Notes under the pieces: generated by a model
Seen by the model: the letters and a program-made list of their open reading frames with translations, nothing else
The model's database searches: none
Told to the model about the DNA's origin: nothing
Assembly (NCBI RefSeq): GCF_011813015.1
Contig: NZ_QHLQ01000001.1
Coordinates: forward strand, 124,001-188,000
DNA from: Parasedimentitalea denitrificans
GTDB lineage: Bacteria > Pseudomonadota > Alphaproteobacteria > Rhodobacterales > Rhodobacteraceae
Length of the DNA stretch: 64,000 bases
Direction of reading: 5' to 3'
Shown here: one piece after another, positions 18,201 through 27,907 of the stretch
Numbering within the stretch: position 1 is the first letter of the stretch
Layout: every line of letters begins with the position of its first letter
Program-made: the position numbers and the translations under genes

Positions 18201-19901
18201 ATGAAACTTAAAACCCTTTTGCTTGGCGCCATCGCTGGCACAGCATTGGCCCCAGCTGCCTTTGCTGAGCGCGGTTCGGACGGCCACGTCAATATTATTT
18301 ATTGGCAGGCTCCATCGATCCTAAACCCATATCTGTCCAGCGGCACCAAAGACATTGAATCTGCGTCTCTGGTTGTTGAGCCTCTAGGTCGCTACGACCA
18401 AGATGGTGCTCTGGTTGCCTACCTGGCCGAAGAAATTCCTACCGTTGAAAACGGCGGCGTTTCTGCTGACCTGAAGTCCATCACTTGGAAACTGAAGTCC
18501 GGCCTGAAATGGTCTGATGGCTCTGCCGTTACTTCGGCTGACGTTAAATTCACTGCTGACTACTGCATGAACCCAGAAGGCGGCTGTGCGCAGCTGGCTA
18601 AGTTCGAAGGCGTAGAATCAGTTGAGATCATTGACGACCTGACCGTCACTGTGACCTTTGGTGAAGCAAAGCCAAACCCATATGGTCCATTCATGGGCGG
18701 CCAGTCCCCGATCATCCAGATGGCTCAGTTCGAAAACTGCACAGGCGCCAAAGCACCTGAGTGTACCGAAGCCAACTTTGGCCCAATCGGCACAGGCCCA
18801 TTTGTTGTCACCGACTTCCGTCCAAACGACGTGATCTCGATGGTTGCCAATGAAAACTACCGCGATGCAGCTAAGCCTGCGTTCGCATCTCTGACCTTCA
18901 AAGGTGGCGGCGACGCAACTGCTTCTGGTCGTGCTGTTCTGGAAACCGGCGAATATGACTACGCTTGGAACCTGCAGCTAGCACCTGACGTACTGGCCAA
19001 AATGGCCGAAGGCGGCAAAGGCACAGCGGTTTCCGCATTTGGTACACTGGTTGAGCGTATCGAAATGAACATGACCGATCCGTCGCCAAGCCTGGAAGAA
19101 GGCGTACGCGCAACTGCTGCGGCTCCTCACCCTGCTCTGTCCGACATCAACGTGCGTAAAGCGATGTCGATGGCTATCGACCGCGATCTGCTGGTTGAAA
19201 TCGGTTACGGTCAGGCTGGTCGCCCAACCTGTAACCTGGTTCCGGCTCCTCTGGCTTATGCTTCGGACAACACCGACTGTCTGACACAGGACATCGCTGG
19301 TGCAAACGCTCTGCTGGACGAAGCTGGTTGGGCCAAAGGTTCGGATGGTGTTCGCGCCAAAGACGGCGTTCGCCTGTCGATGGTCTATCAGACCTCTACA
19401 AACGCTGTTCGCCAGGATTTCCAGGCTCTGATCAAACAGTGGTGGGAAGAAATTGGTGTAGAAACCGAGCTGCGTAACATCAACGCATCCGTCTTCTTTG
19501 GTGGTGATCCAGGTTCGCCTGACACATTCCAGCGTTTCTATGCTGACGTTGAAATGTACGCCAACAACTTTGATGGCACCGATCCAGAAAGCTATCTGGC
19601 TCAGCACACTTGCGACAAGGCTCCAAAGCCTGAAAGCCAGTGGCAGGGTGAAAACATCAACCGTTACTGTGACCCAGCCTATGACGAACTGGTTGCAGAA
19701 CTGGGCCGCACTGGTGAACTGTCCAAGCGTGGCGAAATCGCCAAGAAGCTGAACGACATGCTGACCAAAGAAAGCTATGTTGTTGTACCTTTGGTTGACC
19801 GTGGTCGTGTATCGGCTCATGCCAACAGCCTTGGTGGCGTTATCCTGAACACATGGGATAGCGAACTTTGGAACGCTGCGGACTGGTACCGCATCAAGTA
19901 A
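18201..19901 (+). CDS. peptide ABC transporter periplasmic substrate-binding protein (family 5)
   Basis: The 566-residue family 5 binding protein has a signal peptide, MKLKTLLLGAIAGTALAPAAFA, cut after Ala22. The mature start ERGSDGHVNIIYWQAPSILNPYLSSG matches the DppA/OppA layout. LKSGLKWSDGSAVTSADVKF, GTGPFVVTDFRPNDVISM and VRKAMSMAIDRDLLVEIGYG are the usual conserved blocks. It captures peptides or related solutes in the periplasm. Codons lean strongly to GCT, GGT, CTG and GTT compared with GCC/GGC in the neighbours, a sign of very high expression. A hairpin right after the stop separates it from the permeases. Confidence 0.94.
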   Translation: MKLKTLLLGAIAGTALAPAAFAERGSDGHVNIIYWQAPSILNPYLSSGTKDIESASLVVEPLGRYDQDGALVAYLAEEIPTVENGGVSADLKSITWKLKSGLKWSDGSAVTSADVKFTADYCMNPEGGCAQLAKFEGVESVEIIDDLTVTVTFGEAKPNPYGPFMGGQSPIIQMAQFENCTGAKAPECTEANFGPIGTGPFVVTDFRPNDVISMVANENYRDAAKPAFASLTFKGGGDATASGRAVLETGEYDYAWNLQLAPDVLAKMAEGGKGTAVSAFGTLVERIEMNMTDPSPSLEEGVRATAAAPHPALSDINVRKAMSMAIDRDLLVEIGYGQAGRPTCNLVPAPLAYASDNTDCLTQDIAGANALLDEAGWAKGSDGVRAKDGVRLSMVYQTSTNAVRQDFQALIKQWWEEIGVETELRNINASVFFGGDPGSPDTFQRFYADVEMYANNFDGTDPESYLAQHTCDKAPKPESQWQGENINRYCDPAYDELVAELGRTGELSKRGEIAKKLNDMLTKESYVVVPLVDRGRVSAHANSLGGVILNTWDSELWNAADWYRIK

Positions 19902-19917
19902 GAGGTTAACGCCTCTG

Positions 19918-19944
19918 GAGGCCCCGGTGTTTCGCCGGGGCCTC
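19918..19944 (+). terminator. intra-operon terminator/attenuator after the binding protein
   Basis: A perfect 10-base-pair stem, GAGGCCCCGG with CCGGGGCCTC and loop TGTTTCG, starts 17 bases after the binding-protein stop. It is followed by TTGCCTTTC. Such leaky hairpins let the binding protein be made in excess over the permeases and protect its mRNA. An upstream AGAGG/CCTCT pair (19901-19916) could form a competing structure. Confidence 0.8.
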
Positions 19945-20048
19945 TTGCCTTTCGCTGCCGGTAACGTATACGGCGCTTGCGACGGGAACCGAGGCTCACT
20001 CTCTCTGCTCCTAAAACTTAAGACCCATTCGCAAAGGCGCCCTATCCG

Positions 20049-21056
20049 ATGCTGACCTTTACAATCCGGCGACTGATCCTATCAGTGCCAACCCTCCTTT
20101 TTATCAGTCTGGTGATTTTCCTGCTGCTAGAGCTCGCCCCTGGCGATCCGATGGCCCAGGTTCCCCTGACTGTCCCGCCCGAAGTCAAAGAAAAAATGCG
20201 CGAGGCCCTGGGCCTTGGCCAACCCATGCACATCCGGTTCTGGAAGTGGCTGGTACAGTTTTTCTGGATCGAACCTCAGGTGATGATCGACCACTACTTT
20301 GGCACCACCTACGCCGTTGGTGACCTGCGTGTGATCTCTTGGCAGACCCGTTCGCCAGTGATGGACACCGTGGTTCAGCGTATTCCACAGACCCTGTGGG
20401 TTGTTGGAACTGCTTATATCGTTGGTATTCTGATCGCCTTGCCGATCGGCATCTACTCGGCTTATCGCCAGTACTCGGTGTTTGACCAATGCGGTACCTT
20501 TGTCACCATGATCGGCTTTTCGATCCCACCATTCTTTACCGGTCCACTGCTGATTGTGGTTTTCTCGGTGCAGTTAGGCTGGTTCCCGTTCATCTATGAC
20601 ACCACCCATGTGGTCGACGACTGGGACAGCTTTGTGTACCAGCTCAGGCAAATGATCCTACCGGTGATGGTTCTTGCACTGCAAACTACGGCTCAGATCA
20701 GCCGCTACATGCGCGCCTCGATGCTGGACAACATGAACCAAGACTATGTTCGTACCGCCCGCGCCAAGGGACTTAGCGAAGCTGTCGTGGTTATGGTGCA
20801 TGTGCTGCGGAACTCAATGATCCCCGTGGTCACTGTTATCGCACTGGGTATGCCTGCCATCTTTGGCGGTGCCATCATCACCGAACAGGTATTCTCGGTA
20901 AACGGCATCGGCTCGCAGCTGATCACCGCATTGTTTGCCAATGACCTGCCAACCGTTCAAACGCTGACCTTCATCTTTGCGATGCTAATCGTGTTCTTCA
21001 ACCTGATTGCAGATATCCTCTACGGCCTGCTTGATCCGAGGATCCGCTATGACTGA
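20049..21056 (+). CDS. peptide ABC transporter permease (DppB-like)
   Basis: This 335-residue inner-membrane permease starts MLTFTIRRLILSVPTLLFIS, the usual first membrane segment of DppB/OppB. Roughly six membrane segments follow. The coupling-helix motif ARAKGLSEAVVVMVHVLRNSMIPV is the EAA loop that docks on the ATPase. It pairs with the next permease and the fused ATPase at 16.1-17.9 kb. The gene begins about 150 bases after the binding-protein gene, beyond the attenuator. Its last 8 bases overlap the next gene. Confidence 0.93.
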   Translation: MLTFTIRRLILSVPTLLFISLVIFLLLELAPGDPMAQVPLTVPPEVKEKMREALGLGQPMHIRFWKWLVQFFWIEPQVMIDHYFGTTYAVGDLRVISWQTRSPVMDTVVQRIPQTLWVVGTAYIVGILIALPIGIYSAYRQYSVFDQCGTFVTMIGFSIPPFFTGPLLIVVFSVQLGWFPFIYDTTHVVDDWDSFVYQLRQMILPVMVLALQTTAQISRYMRASMLDNMNQDYVRTARAKGLSEAVVVMVHVLRNSMIPVVTVIALGMPAIFGGAIITEQVFSVNGIGSQLITALFANDLPTVQTLTFIFAMLIVFFNLIADILYGLLDPRIRYD

Positions 21057-21996
21057 TCTGTCCAACCAAACCCCGCTTGCCCCACCGCGCAGCCAATGGC
21101 GCAACGTGTGGGATCAGCTGAAAAAGCACAAAGGTGCTTTGCTGGGTGGAGGCTTCTTAGTCTTTATCACCTTGGCAGTCCTGCTTGGGCCGTATGTCTG
21201 GACGCTCGATCCACAAAAGATCGATTACCGGGCACGCGATTTCCGGCCCATTTACCATGCCCTGTTTGATGCTGACGCTAAAACCGCTTGGGCGAACCCC
21301 TTGGGTACTGATCAGTTGGGCCGTGACGGATTAGCCAACATCCTAGCTGGTGGTCGCACCTCGATGGCAGTGGGCTGGGCAGCGATGTTGCTGACCCTGT
21401 TCATCGGCACCATGATCGGCGTTGTCGCTGGTTTCTTCAAGAAACTGGACGGCCCGCTGATGCGTCTGACCGACCTGTTCCTGTCACTGCCAATCCTGCC
21501 ACTGCTGCTGGTCGCCGTGACCCTGTTCCGGGAACCTCTGCGTGGCAACTTTGGACCTGAAGGTGGCATGTTCATCCTGATCGTTGCGATCATCGGTATC
21601 ACCAGCTGGATGCCAACAGCACGCATCGTGCGTGGTGACGTTCTGGCGCTAAAAGAACGCGAATTTGTTCTGGCCGCGCGCTCGATCGGAACCAAGCCCG
21701 GCGCGATGATCTGGCGTCACCTGCTACCCAACGTGATCTCACCGATCATGGTCTCGGCCACACTGGGCCTAGCTGCGGCGATCATCACCGAGAGCGCCCT
21801 GTCGTTCCTCGGCGTGGGCTTCCCGTCGGACTTCCCCACCTGGGGTAAAATGCTGGCGGATGCGGTGCAGCGGATGGAAGAGTTCCCCGAGCGCGTGATG
21901 CTGCCGGGTATCGCTATCTCGCTGACGGTTCTGAGTGTTAACTATCTGGGCGATGGCCTGCGCGACGCACTAGACCCCCGTATTCGCGGCCGCTGA
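21049..21996 (+). CDS. peptide ABC transporter permease (DppC-like)
   Basis: The 315-residue protein starts MTDLSNQTPLAPPRSQWRNVW, a cytoplasmic N-terminal tail, followed by the first membrane helix GALLGGGFLVFITLAVLLGPYV. NPLGTDQLGRDGLANILAGG is a DppC hallmark, and AARSIGTKPGAMIWRHLLPN is the EAA coupling loop. The ATG at 21049 was chosen over a further-upstream in-frame start because GAGGATCC precedes it and it gives a normal 8-base overlap with the first permease. It completes the transporter. A strong terminator follows. Confidence 0.93.
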   Translation: MTDLSNQTPLAPPRSQWRNVWDQLKKHKGALLGGGFLVFITLAVLLGPYVWTLDPQKIDYRARDFRPIYHALFDADAKTAWANPLGTDQLGRDGLANILAGGRTSMAVGWAAMLLTLFIGTMIGVVAGFFKKLDGPLMRLTDLFLSLPILPLLLVAVTLFREPLRGNFGPEGGMFILIVAIIGITSWMPTARIVRGDVLALKEREFVLAARSIGTKPGAMIWRHLLPNVISPIMVSATLGLAAAIITESALSFLGVGFPSDFPTWGKMLADAVQRMEEFPERVMLPGIAISLTVLSVNYLGDGLRDALDPRIRGR

Positions 21997-22025
21997 TCAG
22001 TCCCCAAGGCTGAAATAAAAACAAA

Positions 22026-22059
22026 ACAAACAGCCGTCCAGCTTTGGGCGGCTGTTTGT
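22026..22059 (+). terminator. terminator of the peptide transporter operon
   Basis: A 15-pair stem with one G-T pair (ACAAACAGCCGTCCA with TGGGCGGCTGTTTGT) and the tetraloop GCTT begins 30 bases after the second permease stop. It is followed by CTTTGAG. The stem's own 3' arm supplies the T-rich tail TGTTTGT. Confidence 0.85.
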
Positions 22060-22218
22060 CTTTGAGTGCGTTGAGCAAACAGAAAACCGTTCCCGCTGAA
22101 CACTAGAAAGTGCGACAATCTTCTAGGCGCCCCTACCCTGATCCTTACCGCAATCATTGCCAGAATCCCCCTGAGCCTCCAGTTGGGAAATAATTCTGTT
22201 TTAGGGGTTGGAAACACG

Positions 22219-23292
22219 ATGTTTGAATCATTTGGCTTCGAAGACACCACCGCACGCGAGGCTTCTGTTCTGTTTGCCCTAATGTTGGGAGCAGCATTTG
22301 GCGCATTGGCACAGCTCACCCGGTTCTGCTTTCGTCGCACGTTAGTCGGAGCAGATCGCCGTCAGGCCGCAGGTGTCTGGGCTATGGCTCTTGCTGTTGC
22401 GGTCGTTGGAACGCAGGCCTCTGTGGCGATCGGGTGGATCAGTTTTGACAGCCACCGCTTGCTGAACTCGGACCTGCCCGTACTTGCCATTGTTCTCGGC
22501 GGCTTGATGTTTGGCGCAGGAATGGTTCTGACCCGTGGTTGCGTGTCTCGACTGATGGTGCTCAGCGGCAGCGGTAACCTGCGTGCGGCCATGGTGATTG
22601 TGATCTTTGCCATTGTAGCCCACGCCACATTAAAGGGCGTGCTTGCACCGCTACGCCAGTCCCTAGGCGCTTTGACCCTAAATTTGGGCGACACCACATC
22701 GCTGGCTGCCCTACCCGGAGGCCCGCTGTTCTGGACTGCCCTGCTGGCTAGTGCGGCTCTGGCACTGGCCTTACGTTCCGGCAATCCAGTGTTACCACTA
22801 CTGGGCGCTGCATTGATTGGCCTACTGGTGCCCCTTGGCTGGGTTGGCACTGGGTATGTGTTGTTCGATGACTTTGACCCCATTGCAATGGAAAGCCTTT
22901 CCTTCACGGCCCCAACCACTGAAACACTGTTTTATGGAATAGCCTCAAGTGCTATCCCGGCTGGGTTTGGGACCGGGCTGGTTGGTGGCGTTCTTCTTGG
23001 CGCTTTGGCCGCCGCAGTGCTGACTGGCAACTTCAAATGGCTGAGCTTTGACAGCCCCCGCCAGACCGGTCGCTACATGGCGGGTGCGGTCCTGATGGGA
23101 ATGGGTGGGGTGCTGGCAGGAGGCTGTACCGTTGGCGCCGGACTAGCTGGGGTTCCGACCCTTGGCTTTGCGGCACTACTGGCACTGGCCTCCATCGCCA
23201 TTGGTGGAGTGGTTGCAAATCGCCTGATCAATGCAGCTTCTTTCGGATTCGGCGCACAGCCAGCCAAACCAATGCCACAACCGGCAGAGTGA
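22219..23292 (+). CDS. YeeE/YedE family transporter (TsuA-like, thiosulfate/sulfur)
   Basis: This 357-residue polytopic membrane protein of the YeeE/YedE family belongs to the group that contains the thiosulfate importer TsuA. Three cysteines lie in short re-entrant-type motifs: TRFCFRR (Cys37), TRGCVSRLM (Cys108) and AGGCTVGAGLAG (Cys303), matching the relay cysteines of that family. The internal repeat of GxxxGxxxTRGC-like segments is typical. The ATG at 22219 has AGGGGTTGG upstream; a TTG 12 codons earlier is less likely. No sulfurtransferase partner is adjacent. The 3' end overlaps the convergent DUF3422 gene by 65 bases. Confidence 0.88.
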   Translation: MFESFGFEDTTAREASVLFALMLGAAFGALAQLTRFCFRRTLVGADRRQAAGVWAMALAVAVVGTQASVAIGWISFDSHRLLNSDLPVLAIVLGGLMFGAGMVLTRGCVSRLMVLSGSGNLRAAMVIVIFAIVAHATLKGVLAPLRQSLGALTLNLGDTTSLAALPGGPLFWTALLASAALALALRSGNPVLPLLGAALIGLLVPLGWVGTGYVLFDDFDPIAMESLSFTAPTTETLFYGIASSAIPAGFGTGLVGGVLLGALAAAVLTGNFKWLSFDSPRQTGRYMAGAVLMGMGGVLAGGCTVGAGLAGVPTLGFAALLALASIAIGGVVANRLINAASFGFGAQPAKPMPQPAE

Positions 23293-24508
23293 TTGCGGCT
23301 GTCAGCGTCCCTTTGGTTACCCCCAGCATCTGAGCCAAGGGATAAGCCGCATAAGAAACCAGCGATACACCGTAATAGCTGATTGCGACCACAGACAGTC
23401 CCTCAACCGTAGTCTGTAGCCGTAGCGCTTGGTCAGCGCGCCGGTCCATGCTCTCCAGCAACGCCTGGTTCTGTGCGCTGCGTTCTACGTCCACACGCGT
23501 TCGAAACAACTCCCCTGCCCTGCGGGCCCTATCAGCCAGCGCGCCCAATCGTTCCTCGGTTGATTTCACTGTCCGCATCGCAGGTTCATAGCGGCGCAAC
23601 ATAAAGTCGGCAAAGGTCTGATACCCCTCGTATCGCTCTTCCCTCAGCATGCTGATACGCTGATTGACCAGCGCCTCGTAGGCACCGGTAGCGGCAAAGC
23701 GAAAGGCCGCCCGCACCCCCATGGATTCCAGCTCGGCAGAGATAGTCAGCAATTGCGACAAGGTCTGTTCTGCCGTTTCCTGCCCGGCGGTCATTTCCAT
23801 CATCATCTCGGTCAGGTGTGTATCGAGCCCGCCAATTGACGGCGACAACCCACGCGCCCGCGAAAACCCAAGCATCGACATGGCACGGTAGGTTTCAATC
23901 TCACAGAGCCGCTGCACCACCCGGCCTATACGGCTGGTCTCGGTTCCTTTGTTGGCAAACATGGCAAAGCGCATGTGCCCTGCTGGATCAATCCGGAAAT
24001 CGCCTGCAACCACTGTGCTGTCATCCAGCACCGTTGAAACGGCTAGGCTCTCAGGCACGAACCAATCGTCTAGTGATTTAGCAAGCGACTTATCTGTTGG
24101 CCGTGGCTCAACCCGCACAATCAACGAGGTCACTCTTTGACCGGGTGCCTGTTCTAGCCATTCGGCTGGGAACACTTCGAAATCAACCGGGTCAAATGCC
24201 CGGGCGCTGACCCCGGCGGAATAGACCATATAGCTGACAAACTCGGTGTGCTGTTCCCATTTCAGCGTGTGCCGCCCGATTTGGGCCGAATGGTGAGTAG
24301 CACCGGGTTTTGGATGCGGAGCCCCGTGGCGGTCCAATAGGTCGATCAGATGCTCCAAATCCTTGGCCCGCTCGCGGTGCACCGCCTCTTGCGGCTGCTT
24401 GATGGCCAGATAGACCACGGTGCTGGGGCTCGACATATTTGGAAATGGCCGCGCGTGTAATTCGTTGGCAAGCTGATAGCGCAGCGGGTGGTCTTGGATC
24501 GGTGGCAT
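23228..24508 (-). CDS. DUF3422 family membrane-anchored protein
   Basis: This 426-residue protein of the DUF3422 family starts MPPIQDHPLRYQLANELHARPFP, and the NELHARPF motif is characteristic. A long soluble N-terminal region is followed by a helical part (about 210-360) rich in Glu/Arg with coiled-coil character. Two C-terminal membrane segments follow (about 370-420), ending VRRIRKKLH, so the bulk faces the cytoplasm. Its function is unknown. The last 65 bases overlap the convergent YeeE-like gene on the other strand. Confidence 0.88.
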   Translation of the reverse strand: MPPIQDHPLRYQLANELHARPFPNMSSPSTVVYLAIKQPQEAVHRERAKDLEHLIDLLDRHGAPHPKPGATHHSAQIGRHTLKWEQHTEFVSYMVYSAGVSARAFDPVDFEVFPAEWLEQAPGQRVTSLIVRVEPRPTDKSLAKSLDDWFVPESLAVSTVLDDSTVVAGDFRIDPAGHMRFAMFANKGTETSRIGRVVQRLCEIETYRAMSMLGFSRARGLSPSIGGLDTHLTEMMMEMTAGQETAEQTLSQLLTISAELESMGVRAAFRFAATGAYEALVNQRISMLREERYEGYQTFADFMLRRYEPAMRTVKSTEERLGALADRARRAGELFRTRVDVERSAQNQALLESMDRRADQALRLQTTVEGLSVVAISYYGVSLVSYAAYPLAQMLGVTKGTLTAAITLPVVALVWLAVRRIRKKLH

Positions 24509-24705
24509 CTTGGGCTCCTGATTGAACCGGTAGAATAGATGTCGCCAAAATTCCTGTACAGAAACCTTTTATTTCAGGATGTTACCGGAATACGATCGCA
24601 TACAGCACGTTTCTCCAACCATACTGGGCCCTTAGCTTACCCAAAGGAACCCTGACCAAGATCTGTTCAACAGCTACAGCTTCAATACGCCGCACCCATC
24701 TGCAC

Positions 24706-24737
24706 AAAAAAAGGGCGCTCAGTGAGAGCGCCCTTTT
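24706..24737 (-). terminator. terminator of pntAB
   Basis: On the minus strand the stem AAAAGGGCGCTC-TCACT-GAGCGCCCTTTT is followed by further T bases, giving seven in a row. It lies about 20 bases after the pntB stop. Confidence 0.93.
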
Positions 24738-24755
24738 CAAAATATGTCTCCGCTA

Positions 24756-26186
24756 TCAGCTAATCTGGGTCAGCAGCGTATCCAGGCTGGCCTTGGCATC
24801 GCCATAAAACATCCGGGTGTTCTCCTTAAAGAACAGCGGGTTCTCGATGCCCGAGTATCCAGTGCCCTGCCCGCGCTTGGACACAAATACCTGCTTTGCC
24901 TTCCAGCATTCCAGTACCGGCATACCAGCAATAGGACTGTTAGGATCGTCCTGCGCCGCCGGGTTTACGATGTCATTGGAGCCAATCACGATGGCAACAT
25001 CCGTTTCCGGAAAGTCATCATTGATCTCGTCCATTTCCATCACGATGTCATACGGCACCTTAGCCTCAGCCAGCAGCACGTTCATGTGACCAGGCAGACG
25101 GCCCGCAACAGGGTGGATCGCGAAACGCACGGTCTTACCCCTAGCGCGCAAACGACGGGTCAGTTCAGCCACGTTCTGCTGTGCCTGTGCTACCGCCATG
25201 CCATAGCCTGGGATGATGACAATGCTGTCGGCTTCTTCCAATGCAGTGGCTACGCCATCGGCGTCGATCGCGACTTGCTCGCCTTCGACCTCCATCTGAG
25301 GGCCAGACGTGCCGCCAAAACCACCAAGGATCACCGAGACAAACGACCGGTTCATCGCCTTACACATGATGTAAGACAGGATCGCACCGCTTGAGCCCAC
25401 CAGCGCGCCCACAACGATCAGCAGGTCATTGCCAAGGCTGAAACCGATCGCCGCTGCGGCCCAACCGGAATAGCTGTTCAGCATCGACACCACCACCGGC
25501 ATGTCAGCACCGCCGATGCCCATGATAAGGTGATAGCCGATGAACAAAGCCGCCAGCGTCATCAGGAACAGCGGAAAGAAGCCACCGGTGTTGCAGTACC
25601 AGATCAATGTGATCAGCGACAAACCAGCCGCTACCGCGTTCAGCGCATGGCCGCCGGGTAGTTTAGTCGCAGTCGAGGTGAGTTTGCCCGCAAGCTTGCC
25701 ATAGGCCACCACCGAACCGGTGAATGTCACCGCACCGATAAAAATACCCAGGAACAGCTCAACCCGCAGAATGCCGATTTCAACACCGTCCTTCTTGGCA
25801 AGCAAAGCCGCAAAACCTTCCAGCGCTTTCTTGGCGGTATCGTCCATGGCCAGAACACGGCCCAGTTCGATATGGGCAATAAAGCCCACAAAGACAGCCG
25901 CCAGACCAACCAGCGAGTGCATCGCAGCGACCAGTTCTGGCATCTGGGTCATCTGAACCCGGGTGGCCAAATTATAGCCGATAAAGCCCCCTGCTGGGAT
26001 CAGCAGAATTGACAGCCACCACAGGCCAGCACCGGGACCGATCAGCGTAGCAAACACTGCCAGCCCCATGCCCACGATGCCGTACCAAACAGCACGTTTA
26101 GCGCTTTCCTGACCCGACAGACCGCCCAGCGAAAGGATGAAAAGAACAGCCGCAACAACATAGGCGGCAGTAGTAAATCCTAGCAT
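24756..26186 (-). CDS. pntB: NAD(P) transhydrogenase subunit beta
   Basis: The 476-residue protein has eight or nine N-terminal membrane helices (about 1-260) and a C-terminal NADP-binding domain with [18 protein letters not shown] ([10 protein letters not shown] is the dinucleotide motif). [28 protein letters not shown] is also diagnostic. With PntA it couples proton entry to hydride transfer from NADH to NADP+, supplying NADPH. The ATG at 26186 has GGAGTAGAGG before it and starts 13 bases after the pntA stop. Confidence 0.97.
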   Translation of the reverse strand: MLGFTTAAYVVAAVLFILSLGGLSGQESAKRAVWYGIVGMGLAVFATLIGPGAGLWWLSILLIPAGGFIGYNLATRVQMTQMPELVAAMHSLVGLAAVFVGFIAHIELGRVLAMDDTAKKALEGFAALLAKKDGVEIGILRVELFLGIFIGAVTFTGSVVAYGKLAGKLTSTATKLPGGHALNAVAAGLSLITLIWYCNTGGFFPLFLMTLAALFIGYHLIMGIGGADMPVVVSMLNSYSGWAAAAIGFSLGNDLLIVVGALVGSSGAILSYIMCKAMNRSFVSVILGGFGGTSGPQMEVEGEQVAIDADGVATALEEADSIVIIPGYGMAVAQAQQNVAELTRRLRARGKTVRFAIHPVAGRLPGHMNVLLAEAKVPYDIVMEMDEINDDFPETDVAIVIGSNDIVNPAAQDDPNSPIAGMPVLECWKAKQVFVSKRGQGTGYSGIENPLFFKENTRMFYGDAKASLDTLLTQIS

Positions 26187-26199
26187 AATCCTCTACTCC

Positions 26200-27771
26200 T
26201 TAGGATTTCTGGAACATGGCGAGCATGCGCCGTGTCACGAGGAAGCCGCCAAAAATGTTGACCCCCGTCATAAAGACCGACAACGCGGCAAGGAGGATCA
26301 CCAAGAAGGAGCCAGAGCCGATTTGCATCAGCGCCCCCAGAATGATGATCGAGGAAATCGCATTGGTCACCGCCATCAGCGGCGTGTGCAGCGAATGAGC
26401 CACGTTCCAGATCACCTGGAAACCAACAAACACTGCCAGAACAAACACGATGAAGTGCTGCATGAAACTGGGTGGTGCCACCAGACCAACACTCAGCAAC
26501 AGCGCGGCACCAACGGCCAGCAATGTCACCTGGTTCTTAGTCTGCTGCTTGAATTCAGCCACCTCCAGCGCGCGTTTTTCTTCCGCTGTCAGTTCAGGGA
26601 CCGTTTCTTTGGGCTTGGCAGCGATAGCCTGAATTTTCGGCGGCGGTGGAGGGAAAGTGATCTCTTTATCAAAGGTCACAGTCGCACCGCGGATCACGTC
26701 ATCTTCCATGTCGTGATTGATCTGACCGTCTTTCTCAGGGGTCAGGTCGGTCATCATGTGACGAATGTTGGTCGCGTACAGAGTCGAGGCCTGCGCTGCC
26801 ATCCGGCTGGGGAAGTCGGTGTAGCCGATGATGGTGACACCATTGTCGGTGACAATCTTCTCGTCCATCACGGTCAGCTTACAATTGCCGCCCTTTTCCG
26901 CAGCCAAGTCAACGATAACCGAACCCGGCTTCATCGACGCAACCATATCCTCGGTCCACAGCTCAGGCGCTTCGCGGTTCGGGATCAGCGCGGTGGTGAT
27001 GACGATATCGACTTCAGGTGCCAGCTCGCGGAACTTGGCCAGTTGTGCCTCACGGAACTCAGGGCTGGAGACTGACGCATAGCCACCCGACGACGCACCA
27101 TCCGCCTGTTCTTCTTCGAAATCGAGGTAGACAAACTCGGCGCCCATTGATTCAACCTGCTCGGCCACTTCGGGCCGCACGTCAAAGGCAAGCGTGATCG
27201 CACCCAACGAGGTCGACGTACCAACCGCCGCCAGACCGGCAACCCCAGCACCAACCACCAACACCTTGGCAGGCGGGACCTTACCCGCAGCCGTAATCTG
27301 CCCAGTAAAGAAGCGGCCAAAGTTGTTGCCCGCCTCGATCACCGCGCGATAGCCGGCGATATTGGCCATCGATGACAGCGCATCCATTTTTTGCGCACGC
27401 GAAATACGTGGCACCATTTCCATGGCGATCACATTGGCGCCCTTGGATTTCGCCAGCTCCATGCCCTCTTCGTTCCCAGCTGGGTTAAAGAAGGAGATCA
27501 GAGTTTTGCCCTTGGTCATCCGCTTCAACTCAACCGTAGTTGGCTGTCGAACCTTGGCAACGATATCTACTGACTTCCACAGCGCCGCCGGAGTTTTGAT
27601 GATCTCAACCCCTGCATCCACATACGTCGCGTCTGAAAACCCAGCAGCCGCACCGGCTCCGGTCTCAATCGCGCAGTCATAACCCAGTTTCTGCAACTGG
27701 CGTGCAGACTCCGGCGTCATCGCGACGCGCGCCTCGCCCTCAAAAATCTCTTTTGGTGTACCTATCTTCAC
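26200..27771 (-). CDS. pntA: NAD(P) transhydrogenase subunit alpha
   Basis: The 523-residue protein starts MKIGTPKEIFEGEARVAMTPE. The NAD-binding fold includes VLVVGAGVAGLAAVGTS and FDVRPEVAEQVESMGAEFV, and DMVASMKPGSVIVDLAAEKGG follows. A Pro-rich linker (FPPPPPK, near 375) leads to the C-terminal membrane part with about four helices, as in the fused E. coli subunit rather than the split form of Rhodospirillum. The start is GTG at 27771 with GAGGGGGA upstream. It forms the transhydrogenase with PntB in the inner membrane. Confidence 0.96.
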   Translation of the reverse strand: MKIGTPKEIFEGEARVAMTPESARQLQKLGYDCAIETGAGAAAGFSDATYVDAGVEIIKTPAALWKSVDIVAKVRQPTTVELKRMTKGKTLISFFNPAGNEEGMELAKSKGANVIAMEMVPRISRAQKMDALSSMANIAGYRAVIEAGNNFGRFFTGQITAAGKVPPAKVLVVGAGVAGLAAVGTSTSLGAITLAFDVRPEVAEQVESMGAEFVYLDFEEEQADGASSGGYASVSSPEFREAQLAKFRELAPEVDIVITTALIPNREAPELWTEDMVASMKPGSVIVDLAAEKGGNCKLTVMDEKIVTDNGVTIIGYTDFPSRMAAQASTLYATNIRHMMTDLTPEKDGQINHDMEDDVIRGATVTFDKEITFPPPPPKIQAIAAKPKETVPELTAEEKRALEVAEFKQQTKNQVTLLAVGAALLLSVGLVAPPSFMQHFIVFVLAVFVGFQVIWNVAHSLHTPLMAVTNAISSIIILGALMQIGSGSFLVILLAALSVFMTGVNIFGGFLVTRRMLAMFQKS

Positions 27772-27907
27772 CGTATCGGTCCCCCTCGGCTTTGCCGCGC
27801 CCGCACCCTAGGTACGGATTGCAATAATTTTCTCTAGCGCGCGCAACATAATTGCGCAAGCATTTCGCTGCATCGCGGCATGCATATCCTGCAACGCCGC
27901 ATTTTCG

